Origin: Tistrella mobilis
GTDB lineage: Bacteria; Pseudomonadota; Alphaproteobacteria; Tistrellales; Tistrellaceae
Direction of reading: 5' to 3'
DNA length: 64,000 nt
Assembly: GCF_039634785.1 (NCBI RefSeq)
Contig: NZ_JBBIAB010000006.1
Coordinates: forward strand, 62,001 to 126,000
Shown: in pieces, positions 47,966 through 55,492 of the stretch
Numbering within the stretch: the first letter of the stretch is position 1
Layout of the letters: the number at the start of each line of letters is the position of its first letter
The notes under the pieces: model-generated
Seen by the model: the letters and a program-made list of their open reading frames with translations, nothing else
The model's database searches: none
Told to the model about the DNA's origin: nothing
Position numbers and translations under genes: made by a program

Positions 47966-48802
47966 ATGGATGCCAGAAAGCTGCTCGACCAGGTGATGGG
48001 GGCGGCGTCGTCCCGCAGCGCGCAGGGCGGCAGGCTGCCCTCGGGCCATTCCTCCGGGGGGCTCCCCTCGGGGCTGGGCGACATGCTGGGCAAGGTGACC
48101 GGCGGTGCCAGGGGTGGCGGCGGTGCCGGTGGACTCGGGTCGATGATGGGTGGGTTCGGCGGCGGCGCCGTGACCGGCGGGCTGGTGGGGCTCCTGTTCG
48201 GCAACAAGAAGGCCCGCAAGACCATGAAGAAGTTCGGCGGCGGTGCGCTCGGCTATGGCGGCGCCGCGGTGCTGGGCGCGCTGGCCTATCGGGCCTGGGC
48301 CGACTGGCGGTCGGGCAAGGCGCCCGAGGCCGCGGTGCCGGCCCGGCCCGATGATGCGGCGGCCGCAGAGCCCGCTTTCCGGCCGCTCGACACCATCACC
48401 GACCCGGCCGAGGCCGAAGGCTTCGCGATGGCGGTGCTGAAGGCGATGATCGGCGCGGCCAAGGCCGACGGCCATATCGATGCCGACGAGCGCGGCCGGA
48501 TCTTCGCCGAGGTGGAGCGCCGCGATTTCGACCCAGAGACCAAGGCGGCGATCTTCCAGGTGCTGGATGCGCCGGTCTCGATCCCCGACATCGCCGCCGC
48601 CGGTACCGACGAGGCCCGGGCGGCCGAGATCTGGCTGGCGGCGCGGCTGGCGGTGGATGTCGACCATCCGGCCGAACGGGTCTGGCTGGACGCGCTGGCC
48701 CATGGGCTGAAACTGCCGGCGCCACTGGTGGAGCATCTGGACCGTCAGGCGGTGATCGGGCTCAACGATCCGGGCCAGGAGATGGATCCGGCGCGGAACT
48801 GA
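47966..48802 (+). CDS. DUF533 / TerB-like inner-membrane protein (YebE-like)
   Basis: 278-aa protein. The N-terminal third is Gly-rich, with MMGGFGGGAVTGGLVGLLFG and a second glycine-rich hydrophobic stretch GALGYGGAAVLGALAYRAW. The C-terminal half is a helical TerB-like domain (ADGHIDADERGRIFAEVE, acidic residues as in a metal-binding loop). This is the layout of YebE/DUF533 proteins, whose function is unknown though often envelope-stress related. ATG 47966 follows AGGGAGA. The 3' end overlaps the convergent LysR gene by 41 bp. Confidence 0.82.
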   Translation: MDARKLLDQVMGAASSRSAQGGRLPSGHSSGGLPSGLGDMLGKVTGGARGGGGAGGLGSMMGGFGGGAVTGGLVGLLFGNKKARKTMKKFGGGALGYGGAAVLGALAYRAWADWRSGKAPEAAVPARPDDAAAAEPAFRPLDTITDPAEAEGFAMAVLKAMIGAAKADGHIDADERGRIFAEVERRDFDPETKAAIFQVLDAPVSIPDIAAAGTDEARAAEIWLAARLAVDVDHPAERVWLDALAHGLKLPAPLVEHLDRQAVIGLNDPGQEMDPARN

Positions 48803-49715
48803 TCGCGGCATCGATCCGGGCTTCGAGCCAGTCGAGGCCCGGATCGGGCGCAGACGCGGCCCGGCGCATGATGCCGAGGTCATAGCCCGCCAGCGGCAGC
48901 GGCGGCGGGCAGAGTGCTACGCCGAAGCGCGCGGCATGGCGGCGGGCCACACGCTCGGGCAGGGTGGCGACCAGATCGCTGTCGGCGACGACGGCAAGCG
49001 CCCCCATGAAATGTGGCACGGCCGCCACCACCCGGCGCGACAGGCCGCGTTTCGCCAGCTCGTCGTCGATGGTGCCGGCGAGGTCGCCTGCGGCCGACAC
49101 CAGGATATGGGCGAGGGCGGTATAGGTGGCGAGGTCGGGCGGGCCGTCGGCGAAGGCCGGATGGCCGTGGCGCGCGGCCAGCACATAGCCTTCGTGGAAC
49201 AATACCCGGCAGATCAGCCGGGCGGGATCGTGGCTGGCAAGCCCGATCATCAGATCCACCTCGCCCTCCAGCAGGGCGCGGACCGCCCGGGCGCGGCCGA
49301 AGCTGAGGAAGGCGAGGCCGAGGCCCGGCGCCTCGGCCGCGAGCCCCGCGACCAGCCGCGGGCCGATCACCGACACCATGTTGTCGAAGGCGGCCACCCG
49401 GAACACCCGCTGTGCGGTCCGCGGGTCGAAGCCGCGTGCCGTGCCGATGGTGGCGGCGAGCGCTTCGAGTGCGGCGCGCACCGGGCCGGCCAGGGCCAGG
49501 GCCACGGGGGTGGGCTCGATCCCGCCCGCGCGGCGCAGGAAGAGCGGGTCGCCATAGATGTCGCGCAGCCGCCCCAGCGCATGGCTGATGGCCGAGGGGG
49601 TGAGGCCCAGCCGCTCGGCCACAAGGGTCAGCCGGCGGTGCTTCAGCGCCTCGTCGAGCACCAGCAGCAGGGTCGGATCCAGCCTGCGAAATTGAACAGG
49701 ATCGAAATCGGTCAT
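48762..49715 (-). CDS. LysR-family transcriptional regulator
   Basis: 317-aa LysR regulator with the helix-turn-helix VAERLGLTPSAISHALGRLRDIYG (in part; residues about 32-55) and a C-terminal periplasmic-binding-like effector domain. It is closest in style to the NodD/NahR-type group with FRRLDPTLLLVLDEAL at the start. It is divergent from a flavodoxin-fold quinone reductase 98 bp away, the usual sign that it controls that gene. Confidence 0.9.
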   Translation of the reverse strand: MTDFDPVQFRRLDPTLLLVLDEALKHRRLTLVAERLGLTPSAISHALGRLRDIYGDPLFLRRAGGIEPTPVALALAGPVRAALEALAATIGTARGFDPRTAQRVFRVAAFDNMVSVIGPRLVAGLAAEAPGLGLAFLSFGRARAVRALLEGEVDLMIGLASHDPARLICRVLFHEGYVLAARHGHPAFADGPPDLATYTALAHILVSAAGDLAGTIDDELAKRGLSRRVVAAVPHFMGALAVVADSDLVATLPERVARRHAARFGVALCPPPLPLAGYDLGIMRRAASAPDPGLDWLEARIDAAISSAPDPSPGPDR

Positions 49716-49813
49716 GAAGCCATTTCGGTTGGGTTCATCTTTCTCCGGTTCTACACCTTGAAGGGACCGGCGGGCCAGCCGCCGGCAAACTGCCGCAACC
49801 GGAGACCCGCCCC

Positions 49814-50482
49814 ATGCATGCCCTCATCGTCCTCTCCCATCCCGAACCGCAGAGCTTCAACGCGGCTATGGCGCGGCAGGCCGCCGCCGCGCTGACCCGG
49901 GCCGGCCATACGGTCGATCTGGCCGATCTGCATGCCGAAGGCTTCGATCCGGTCTCGGACCGGCGGAATTTCACCACCACCGCCGATCCCACCTATCTGA
50001 AGCTTCAGGCGGAAGAGATGCAAGCCACCGGCGCAGGCGGCTTCGCCCCCGATCTGGAGCGCCAGATCGCCAGGCTGGAGGCGGCGGACCTGCTGATCCT
50101 GCAGTTTCCGCTCTGGTGGTTCGGCCTGCCGGCGATGCTGAAGGGCTGGGTGGATCGCAGCTTCGCCATGGGCCGGATCTATGGCGACGGGCGGATGTAC
50201 GACACCGGCCGGTTCCGCGGCCGGCGGGCGCTGCTGTCGCTGACCACGGGCGGGGCACCGGCCGGCTATACGCCCGAGGGGCTGCATGGCGATATCGACG
50301 GCGTGCTCCGCCCCATCCGCCGCGGCATTCTGGAATTCGTGGGCTTCGACGTGCTCGCCTCGGAAGTGGTCTGGCAGCCGGCACGGCTGACAGAGGCGGA
50401 GCGCGCGGCGGCGCTGGACCGCTGGGCGGCGCGGCTGGCGGGGATCGGGACCGAGACGCCCGAGGGCGCCGGGCGGTACTGA
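49814..50482 (+). CDS. NAD(P)H:quinone oxidoreductase (NQO1/MdaB-like flavodoxin fold)
   Basis: 222-aa FMN/FAD flavoprotein. The N-terminal phosphate-binding loop is LIVLSHPEPQSFNAAM and the isoalloxazine-binding segment is LQFPLWWFGLPAMLKGWVDR. It carries out two-electron reduction of quinones or similar electrophiles in the cytoplasm, which protects against redox cycling. Control by the divergent LysR protein is likely. Confidence 0.9.
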   Translation: MHALIVLSHPEPQSFNAAMARQAAAALTRAGHTVDLADLHAEGFDPVSDRRNFTTTADPTYLKLQAEEMQATGAGGFAPDLERQIARLEAADLLILQFPLWWFGLPAMLKGWVDRSFAMGRIYGDGRMYDTGRFRGRRALLSLTTGGAPAGYTPEGLHGDIDGVLRPIRRGILEFVGFDVLASEVVWQPARLTEAERAAALDRWAARLAGIGTETPEGAGRY

Positions 50483-50516
50483 TCCGGTCCGGGCTCTGGT
50501 CAGGCATAAGTCCGGG

Positions 50517-52028
50517 TCAGGCGCAGGCGGCGGCGCGGTCGCGGCTGCGGCCCAGCATCACGAAGACCACGAGGGCGGTTGCGAGCGTAACCGCGGCCAG
50601 GATCAGCAGCAGCAGGTCGAAGGCGGCATCGAAATGCGCGAGCAGGGCCGCCTGGCTCTGCCCGGGCAGGGCTGCGAGGGCGGCCGCGGCATCGCCCGCC
50701 ACCAGCCGGCGGGCGGCGAGGCGGGTGGCGTCCATCGGCCCGGCGCCGGCCAGCTGCGCAAGGGTGAGGCCCGAGAGCAGGGCGCCGACCACCGCCAGCG
50801 CGATGCCTTCGCCCGCCACGCGGATGGTGGAGAAGATGCCGGTCGCCATGCCGGCCCGGTCGCTGGCGACCACGCTGACCGCCAGCCCGTCCATCAGCCC
50901 CCAGGGCAGGCCGATGCCGATGCCGATGGTGACCAGCGGGCCGATCAGGGCCTGCGGCGCGGCATCGGCCGGCAGCAGGGCGGCCCAGGCGAGGCCGGCG
51001 GCGTTGATCACCAGCCCGCCGCCGCAGAGCCGGGCGGGAGAGATCCACCGCGCCGCCCGGCCGGCGAGCAGCGGCACCACCAGCAGCGGCGCCGACAGTG
51101 CGATCATCATCCGGCCGGCCCCGGTCGCGGTCATGCCGTCGAGGCCGACGAAGCGCACCGGCAGCAGCACCAGCAGCACCACGAAACCATAGGCCGGGGC
51201 GGCGGCGAGCAGCTGCACGCCGGCAAAGCGCGGGTTGCGGAACAGCGACAGATCGAGCATCGGCCGCGCCTGCCGGGCTTCGATGCGGATGAAGCCCCGG
51301 ATGCCCGCCAGCGTGCCGGCCAGCAGCAGGATCACCAGCGGATCGCCCCAGCCGGTTTCCGGCGCCCGGAGGGTTGCGAAGGTCAGAAGCGTAAGGGTGA
51401 GGGTGAAGACGACCGCCCCCGCCCGATCGAGCCCGGTGGCGGCGGGATCACGGCTTTCGGTGAGCGCCCGGGCGCCGGCAAGACAGGCGGCGAGGCCGAG
51501 TGCCGCCACCAGCGCAAAGATCATCCGCCAGCCCGCGGCATCGATGATCGCGCCCGAGGCGATGGGGCCGAAGGCGAGACCGACGCCGAAGGCGGTGCCG
51601 ACCAGGCTGAAGGCCCTGAGCCGCGCGGGCCCCTCGACCGTCTGGGCGAGGGCCGCCATGCCGCCCGAGAAGGCGGCGGCCGCCGCCAGCCCCTGGGCCG
51701 CGCGGGCGAGATCGAGGGTGAGGATATCGGGGGCGAGCCCGGCCGCCAGCGAGGCGAGGGCGAAACCGCCGGTGCCGGCAAGAAATACGCGCCGGCGGCC
51801 ATGGGCATCGGCGAGCGCACCGGCGGCCATCAGACAGGCGCCGAAGGTGAGCATGAAGGCATTGGTCACCCAGGCGAGGGCGACCGGCGAGCCGCCGAGA
51901 TCGCGGGCGATCGCCGGGAGCGCCACTGCCGTGCCGGTGAAGGTGAGCGGCATGGCCGCCGCCGCGAGACAGACGGCAGCAAGCGCCGCCCCGGGACGGA
52001 TGCGCGGGCGGTTGATCACGGAGGTCAT
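50517..52028 (-). CDS. MFS drug/metabolite exporter (DHA2-like, about 14 TM)
   Basis: 503-aa transporter. The N-terminus MTSVINRPRIRPGAALAAVC leads into TM1, and motif C-like GTAFGVGLAFGPIASGAIID in TM5 marks proton antiporters. LADAHGRRRVFLAGT is the motif A loop between TM2 and TM3. Two extra central segments suggest 14 TM. It is divergent from a LysR gene that shares a strong palindrome, so induction by its own substrate is likely. Substrate unknown. Confidence 0.88.
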   Translation of the reverse strand: MTSVINRPRIRPGAALAAVCLAAAAMPLTFTGTAVALPAIARDLGGSPVALAWVTNAFMLTFGACLMAAGALADAHGRRRVFLAGTGGFALASLAAGLAPDILTLDLARAAQGLAAAAAFSGGMAALAQTVEGPARLRAFSLVGTAFGVGLAFGPIASGAIIDAAGWRMIFALVAALGLAACLAGARALTESRDPAATGLDRAGAVVFTLTLTLLTFATLRAPETGWGDPLVILLLAGTLAGIRGFIRIEARQARPMLDLSLFRNPRFAGVQLLAAAPAYGFVVLLVLLPVRFVGLDGMTATGAGRMMIALSAPLLVVPLLAGRAARWISPARLCGGGLVINAAGLAWAALLPADAAPQALIGPLVTIGIGIGLPWGLMDGLAVSVVASDRAGMATGIFSTIRVAGEGIALAVVGALLSGLTLAQLAGAGPMDATRLAARRLVAGDAAAALAALPGQSQAALLAHFDAAFDLLLLILAAVTLATALVVFVMLGRSRDRAAACA

Positions 52029-52114
52029 GTCCGATGGGTCCCATGCGTGGAAGAGGAGCAAGAGAGGGCGGGACCAGGATGATCAGGATCTGCCATGGCT
52101 GGAACCGGGCCCGG

Positions 52115-52137
52115 TTTCCGTCCAGACTGGACGGAAA
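52115..52137. promoter_or_regulatory. Perfect palindrome between MFS and LysR genes (candidate LysR operator)
   Basis: The 11-base arms TTTCCGTCCAG (52115-52125) and CTGGACGGAAA (52127-52137) are separated by a single A. The site is 87 bp from the MFS start codon and 25 bp from the LysR start codon, right for autorepression plus exporter control. The AT-rich stretch beyond it (AATTCCGGAATC) may extend the promoter. Confidence 0.75.
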
Positions 52138-52161
52138 TTCCGGAATCAGGGGGTTGATGCC

Positions 52162-53055
52162 ATGGACCGCTTGGGCAGCCTGACCGCTTTCGTGCGCACC
52201 GCCGATCTGGGCAGTTTCGCCGCCGCCGGCCGGGTGCTGGGCCTGTCGGCCTCTGCCGTCGGCAAGGCGGTGACGCGGCTGGAGCAGGAGATGGGTGTGC
52301 GGCTGCTGGCCCGGTCGACCCGCGCGCTGAGCCTGACCGATGAGGGGCGGGTCTTCCACGAGCGCTGCCGGCGGATCCTGGACGATCTGGACGACGCACG
52401 GGCGGTTCTGTCGCGGTCGCGGGAGGTGCCGCGCGGCCGGCTGAAGGTCAGCCTGCCGATCGTGACCTATCATCTGCTGATGCCGGTGCTGCCCGATTTC
52501 GTGGCCGCCCATCCGGAGATCGAGCTGGAGATGGATTTCAACGACCGGCTGGTCGACCTGATCGACGAGGGCGTCGATGTGGCGATCCGCAGCGGCGACC
52601 TGCCGGATTCCCGGCTGATGACCCGGGCGCTGCGCCCCTTTCAGCTGCTGCTGTGCGCGGCACCCGCCTATCTGGCGGCGGCAGGGCAGCCCGAATGCCC
52701 GCGCGACCTGGACGGCCACCGGGCGGTGCGCTTCCGTTTTCCGAACAGCGGCCGGTTGCAGCCCTGGCCGCTGAGACTGCCCGCGGGTGCGGCGGAGCCG
52801 CGGCCGCGGACGGTGATGGTCTGCAACAATATGGAGGCGCTGAAAGGGGCGGTGACCGGCGGCCTGGGTATCGGCTGCATGCCCGATTTCCTGGCCGCCG
52901 CCCCGATCGTCGAAGGCCGGCTGGTGCCGGTGCTGACCGGGCATCTGGACCTGCCCGGCCAGTTCCGCCTGCTCTGGCCGTCAAGCCGGCATCTGTCGCC
53001 CAAAGTGCGGGTGTTCGTGGATTTCGTGGGCACGCGGCTGTTTGCGGCGGGCTGA
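52162..53055 (+). CDS. LysR-family transcriptional regulator
   Basis: 297-aa LysR regulator. The helix-turn-helix is FAAAGRVLGLSASAVGKAVTR (in part; residues about 18-38), followed by RLLARSTRALSLTDEG. The C-terminal effector domain contains MDFNDRLVDLIDEGVDVAIRSG (in part), typical of the large AaeR/PecT-like subgroup. ATG 52162 begins MDRLGSLTAFVR. It is divergent from the MFS exporter and separated by the palindrome at 52115-52137. Confidence 0.92.
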   Translation: MDRLGSLTAFVRTADLGSFAAAGRVLGLSASAVGKAVTRLEQEMGVRLLARSTRALSLTDEGRVFHERCRRILDDLDDARAVLSRSREVPRGRLKVSLPIVTYHLLMPVLPDFVAAHPEIELEMDFNDRLVDLIDEGVDVAIRSGDLPDSRLMTRALRPFQLLLCAAPAYLAAAGQPECPRDLDGHRAVRFRFPNSGRLQPWPLRLPAGAAEPRPRTVMVCNNMEALKGAVTGGLGIGCMPDFLAAAPIVEGRLVPVLTGHLDLPGQFRLLWPSSRHLSPKVRVFVDFVGTRLFAAG

Positions 53056-53070
53056 GGGGGGCGCGTCCCC

Positions 53071-54342
53071 TCAAGTCGGAAGCCATGCCCTGAGCAGCGG
53101 TGGCAGGGAGGCTGTCTCCAGGCCGAACGCGCCCGGCAGCGTGGCAAGGATCCAGTTGCCGCCGGTATTGCCCTCCAGCATCACCATGCCGCGGGTGGAG
53201 GGGATCAGATCCCAGTGCACCAGGGCCAGTCCCGGCAGGGCGGTCATGGCGCCGAGAGCCATGGCAACGGCATCTTCGAAGCCCGGAAGAATGCGCCCCG
53301 CGAGACGGGCGTTGTTCCAGGGCAGGCGGGGTATCGGACGGCGCGGGGCGCCCAGCAGGATGCCGGCGGCAAGGCGGCCACTTGCGGGATCGACCGGCAC
53401 CTGGATCCCGCCGTGCAGGAAGTCGCGCGGGTGGCGGTCCGGAACCGGGACCGTCAGCAGGGCTGACTGCAGGAAGGGAGCCTCGTCGGGGCGCCGGGCG
53501 GTGGCCAGCCGGAGGACGGGCGCACGGCCCGCCGTGGCCAGATCGGCGAGGGCGGTACAGGGCGCAAGATGTTCCTGGACCAGCAGGTCATCGGCCTCCA
53601 GCAGTCGGTTCAGCCGGGCAGCCAGGGCAGTGGCATCGACCGGCCGAGCGTCGATCTGCCAGCCACCGCAGTCATGACGGAGCCTGAAGGCACCGGCACC
53701 GCCATGGCCATGGCGCGGTTTGAGGAACAGCCCCGCGCTGGCCGGTGCCACCGGAACGAGCCGGTCGGGATCGACACCCTGTCCCTGCGGGAGCACGACC
53801 GGCGTCGCCGGAAAAACGGCACCCGCTGCGGTCAATCGTGCCGCTGCGGCCATCTTGTCGGCAAGCAGGGCATGAGCGGCCGGATCGCCCAGCCGGGCGA
53901 GCAGCAGAGAGGCGGCCCTCTGCGGCAGCGGGTTGCGACCGCCATGCAGTCCCCGCCATAGATCGACATCCAGCGGCGTGCCGCCAGTCGCGATGCAATC
54001 GCGGTAGAGGCGCCATGCAGCCCCGGCGCCGAGGCCTCTGCGTCGCGCATACCGGCAACAGACTGCGCTCGCGGCCAGCGGGTGAGCTGTACGGTCGCCA
54101 AGTCGGAGAAGGAGACGCAGAAGCGCCGGCCGCTTCTGCCGCCACGAGGCGGCAGACCACTCCCTCAGATCTGCAAGATCAGGATCGGAAGAGGCCCGCC
54201 AGCCTTCTCCGTCCCAGGGCAGACCCCGCCACCAGTCGCCGGGTGTCCGGGCACTGAGGGCCTCAGGAGCCGGGCTTGAGGAAGGGGATGCCTTCGACGC
54301 CGGAGGTTCCGGTACCGGTGGTGAAGGCGGATACGTCGGCAT
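53071..54342 (-). CDS. ATP-grasp ligase-like protein linked to the lasso precursor
   Basis: 423-aa protein with an ATP-grasp fold of the kind often annotated as sugar-transfer-associated. The lid/ATP region is GLFLKPRHGHGGAGAFRLR (about residue 210), then LLVQEHLAPC. The metal-binding end is ALVHWDLIPSTRG with VMLEGNTGGNW, giving the expected Asp and Glu-x-Asn ligands. Residues about 45-190 are helical and unassigned. The only standard start codon before the domain is ATG 54342, which lies inside the precursor gene, so the two genes overlap by 80 bp in different frames and share a strand. ATP-grasp enzymes make carboxylate-amine or -thiol bonds, so it may add a group to the lasso peptide. That is inference. 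Confidence 0.75.
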   Translation of the reverse strand: MPTYPPSPPVPEPPASKASPSSSPAPEALSARTPGDWWRGLPWDGEGWRASSDPDLADLREWSAASWRQKRPALLRLLLRLGDRTAHPLAASAVCCRYARRRGLGAGAAWRLYRDCIATGGTPLDVDLWRGLHGGRNPLPQRAASLLLARLGDPAAHALLADKMAAAARLTAAGAVFPATPVVLPQGQGVDPDRLVPVAPASAGLFLKPRHGHGGAGAFRLRHDCGGWQIDARPVDATALAARLNRLLEADDLLVQEHLAPCTALADLATAGRAPVLRLATARRPDEAPFLQSALLTVPVPDRHPRDFLHGGIQVPVDPASGRLAAGILLGAPRRPIPRLPWNNARLAGRILPGFEDAVAMALGAMTALPGLALVHWDLIPSTRGMVMLEGNTGGNWILATLPGAFGLETASLPPLLRAWLPT

Positions 54343-54430
54343 CGTTCAGCACCGGCTTTTGCCAGGGCTTGCGTGCCCCATGGCTGTCCGTTGCATCAGT
54401 GGAGTATATAGGCACAAGAGGCTGATCCAT
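54263..54430 (-). CDS. Lasso peptide precursor (paeninodin-like)
   Basis: 55-aa precursor. The leader (residues 1-38) contains KPWQKPVL at 21-28, the W/Y-x-x-P-x-L element that RRE proteins recognise, followed by DV and by Thr37-Thr38 just before the core. Thr at -2 is the classical cleavage determinant. The predicted 17-residue core is GTGTSGVEGIPFLKPGS (residues 39-55): Gly1 would close an 8-residue macrolactam with Glu8, leaving the tail GIPFLKPGS. The C-terminal residue is Ser, the site that lasso kinases phosphorylate, and a kinase gene is divergent from it. Start ATG 54430 has AGGAAG about 10 nt upstream. Longer in-frame extension upstream is not leader-like. Confidence 0.88.
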   Translation of the reverse strand: MDQPLVPIYSTDATDSHGARKPWQKPVLNDADVSAFTTGTGTSGVEGIPFLKPGS

Positions 54431-54479
54431 GCTATGTGCGCTTCCTGAAGAGCGAGAAGATGGAACTAAGTATAGTGTT

Positions 54480-54498
54480 ATAGGACGATGTGTCCTAT
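54480..54498. promoter_or_regulatory. Inverted repeat in the lasso divergent promoter region
   Basis: ATAGGAC (54480-54486) and GTCCTAT (54492-54498) flank GATGT. The 110-bp intergenic region separates precursor and kinase genes and is much more A/T-rich than its surroundings. A TATAGT (54471-54476) on the plus strand, overlapping TATACT on the minus strand, could be -10 elements, but no good -35 pairs with them. Confidence 0.4.
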
Positions 54499-54540
54499 GG
54501 AGAATATTCAGAGGGGGGCACGAGGGGAAAGATTCTCCAT

Positions 54541-55482
54541 ATGCGTGACACGGCATTTATCTATAGAACGTCAGGGTTGTTGACCCGGTCTGGAGTCTCT
54601 TTCGCCGGAGCCGTCCCGCAGAAGGATGCCGGGCGCAATCGGCCCGATGTGATCGTCATGCGGGGGGATTGTCCCGCCAGCCTGGACGCGCCTCGTCATC
54701 GCGGCCCCTGCTGGGCTGTGGACCAACGGCACCTGCTGCTCGACCTGCCGGGGGTCGGCCGGCTGCTGGCGGCCGATGGCGAGCGGGTGACCCTCGATCC
54801 GGCACCGGGTGTCCCGGTTGACGACATGGCGGCGTTCGCGGCCGGGATCGGTCTGTCGGCCATTCTTCATCAGCGCGGCACGGGGCTGGTGCTGCAGGCG
54901 TCGGCCGTGCTCCTGGATGGCCGGGCCCATCTGTTCTGCGGCCCGCCCGGGTCGGGGAAGTCGACGCTGGCGGCGGCGTTGTGCCAGGTCGGCGGGGGGC
55001 TTGTCGCCGACGACCGCTGCGTGATAGAGCCGGCGGAGCCGGTTCTGGTCCATCCCGAGGGGCTGGGCCTTCAGTTGCGGTCGGATGCCTTGTCGTGGCT
55101 GGGTCTGGAAGACCGGTCCTGCACACCGGTACGTGGAAGGGGGGCGAAGGTGGTACTTGGCCCGCCGGAGCACACGCCGTCGACAGTACCCCGGCCTGCC
55201 GCGCCTGTGCCCGTGGCGTCCATCCAGGTCATGGCTGACATTCCCGGCGATGGGATGGCCATGATGACGCGCCTGCCGGCCCTGCCGGCCGCACAGCTGC
55301 TGCTGAACCAGATCCATGCCCGGCGCCTTGCCCTGGCCTGGCCGGCCCGGGTGCAGCCGGCGGGCAGGATCGCGGCAGTGCTCAATCACGTGCCGGTCTA
55401 CCGCCTGGACCGCCCGCGCGATCTACGCCGCCTGGGCGAGACCGTCGATCTGATTCTGGCCATGTCGGCCGACATGGCGTGA
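54541..55482 (+). CDS. HprK-like lasso peptide kinase
   Basis: 313-aa protein of the HPr kinase/phosphorylase-related family. The P-loop is [16 protein letters not shown] (about residues 137-152) and the following acidic motif is LVADDRCVI. It lacks the N-terminal domain and PTS context of true HprK. In paeninodin-type clusters such kinases phosphorylate the C-terminal serine of the precursor, and the precursor here ends in Ser. ATG 54541 was chosen over a GTG at 54490 because AGGGGAAA lies about 11 nt upstream. The next gene begins 10 nt after its stop. Confidence 0.85.
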   Translation: MRDTAFIYRTSGLLTRSGVSFAGAVPQKDAGRNRPDVIVMRGDCPASLDAPRHRGPCWAVDQRHLLLDLPGVGRLLAADGERVTLDPAPGVPVDDMAAFAAGIGLSAILHQRGTGLVLQASAVLLDGRAHLFCGPPGSGKSTLAAALCQVGGGLVADDRCVIEPAEPVLVHPEGLGLQLRSDALSWLGLEDRSCTPVRGRGAKVVLGPPEHTPSTVPRPAAPVPVASIQVMADIPGDGMAMMTRLPALPAAQLLLNQIHARRLALAWPARVQPAGRIAAVLNHVPVYRLDRPRDLRRLGETVDLILAMSADMA

Positions 55483-55492
55483 GGTGCAAGAG

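Noticed and set aside
53071-54342. Lasso B2 protease hidden in the N-terminal half of the ATP-grasp protein
   Set aside because: I looked for the Cys-His-Asp transglutaminase pattern and found none; the cysteines there (SAVCCRYARRRG, RDCIATGG) are not in that context.
54490-54541. GTG at 54490 as kinase start
   Set aside because: It overlaps the inverted repeat in the divergent promoter, and ATG 54541 has a better ribosome-binding site.
54541-55482. True HPr kinase/phosphorylase controlling carbon catabolite repression
   Set aside because: There is no HPr or PTS gene nearby, the N-terminal HprK domain is missing, and the gene is divergent from a lasso precursor ending in Ser and followed by RRE and cyclase genes.
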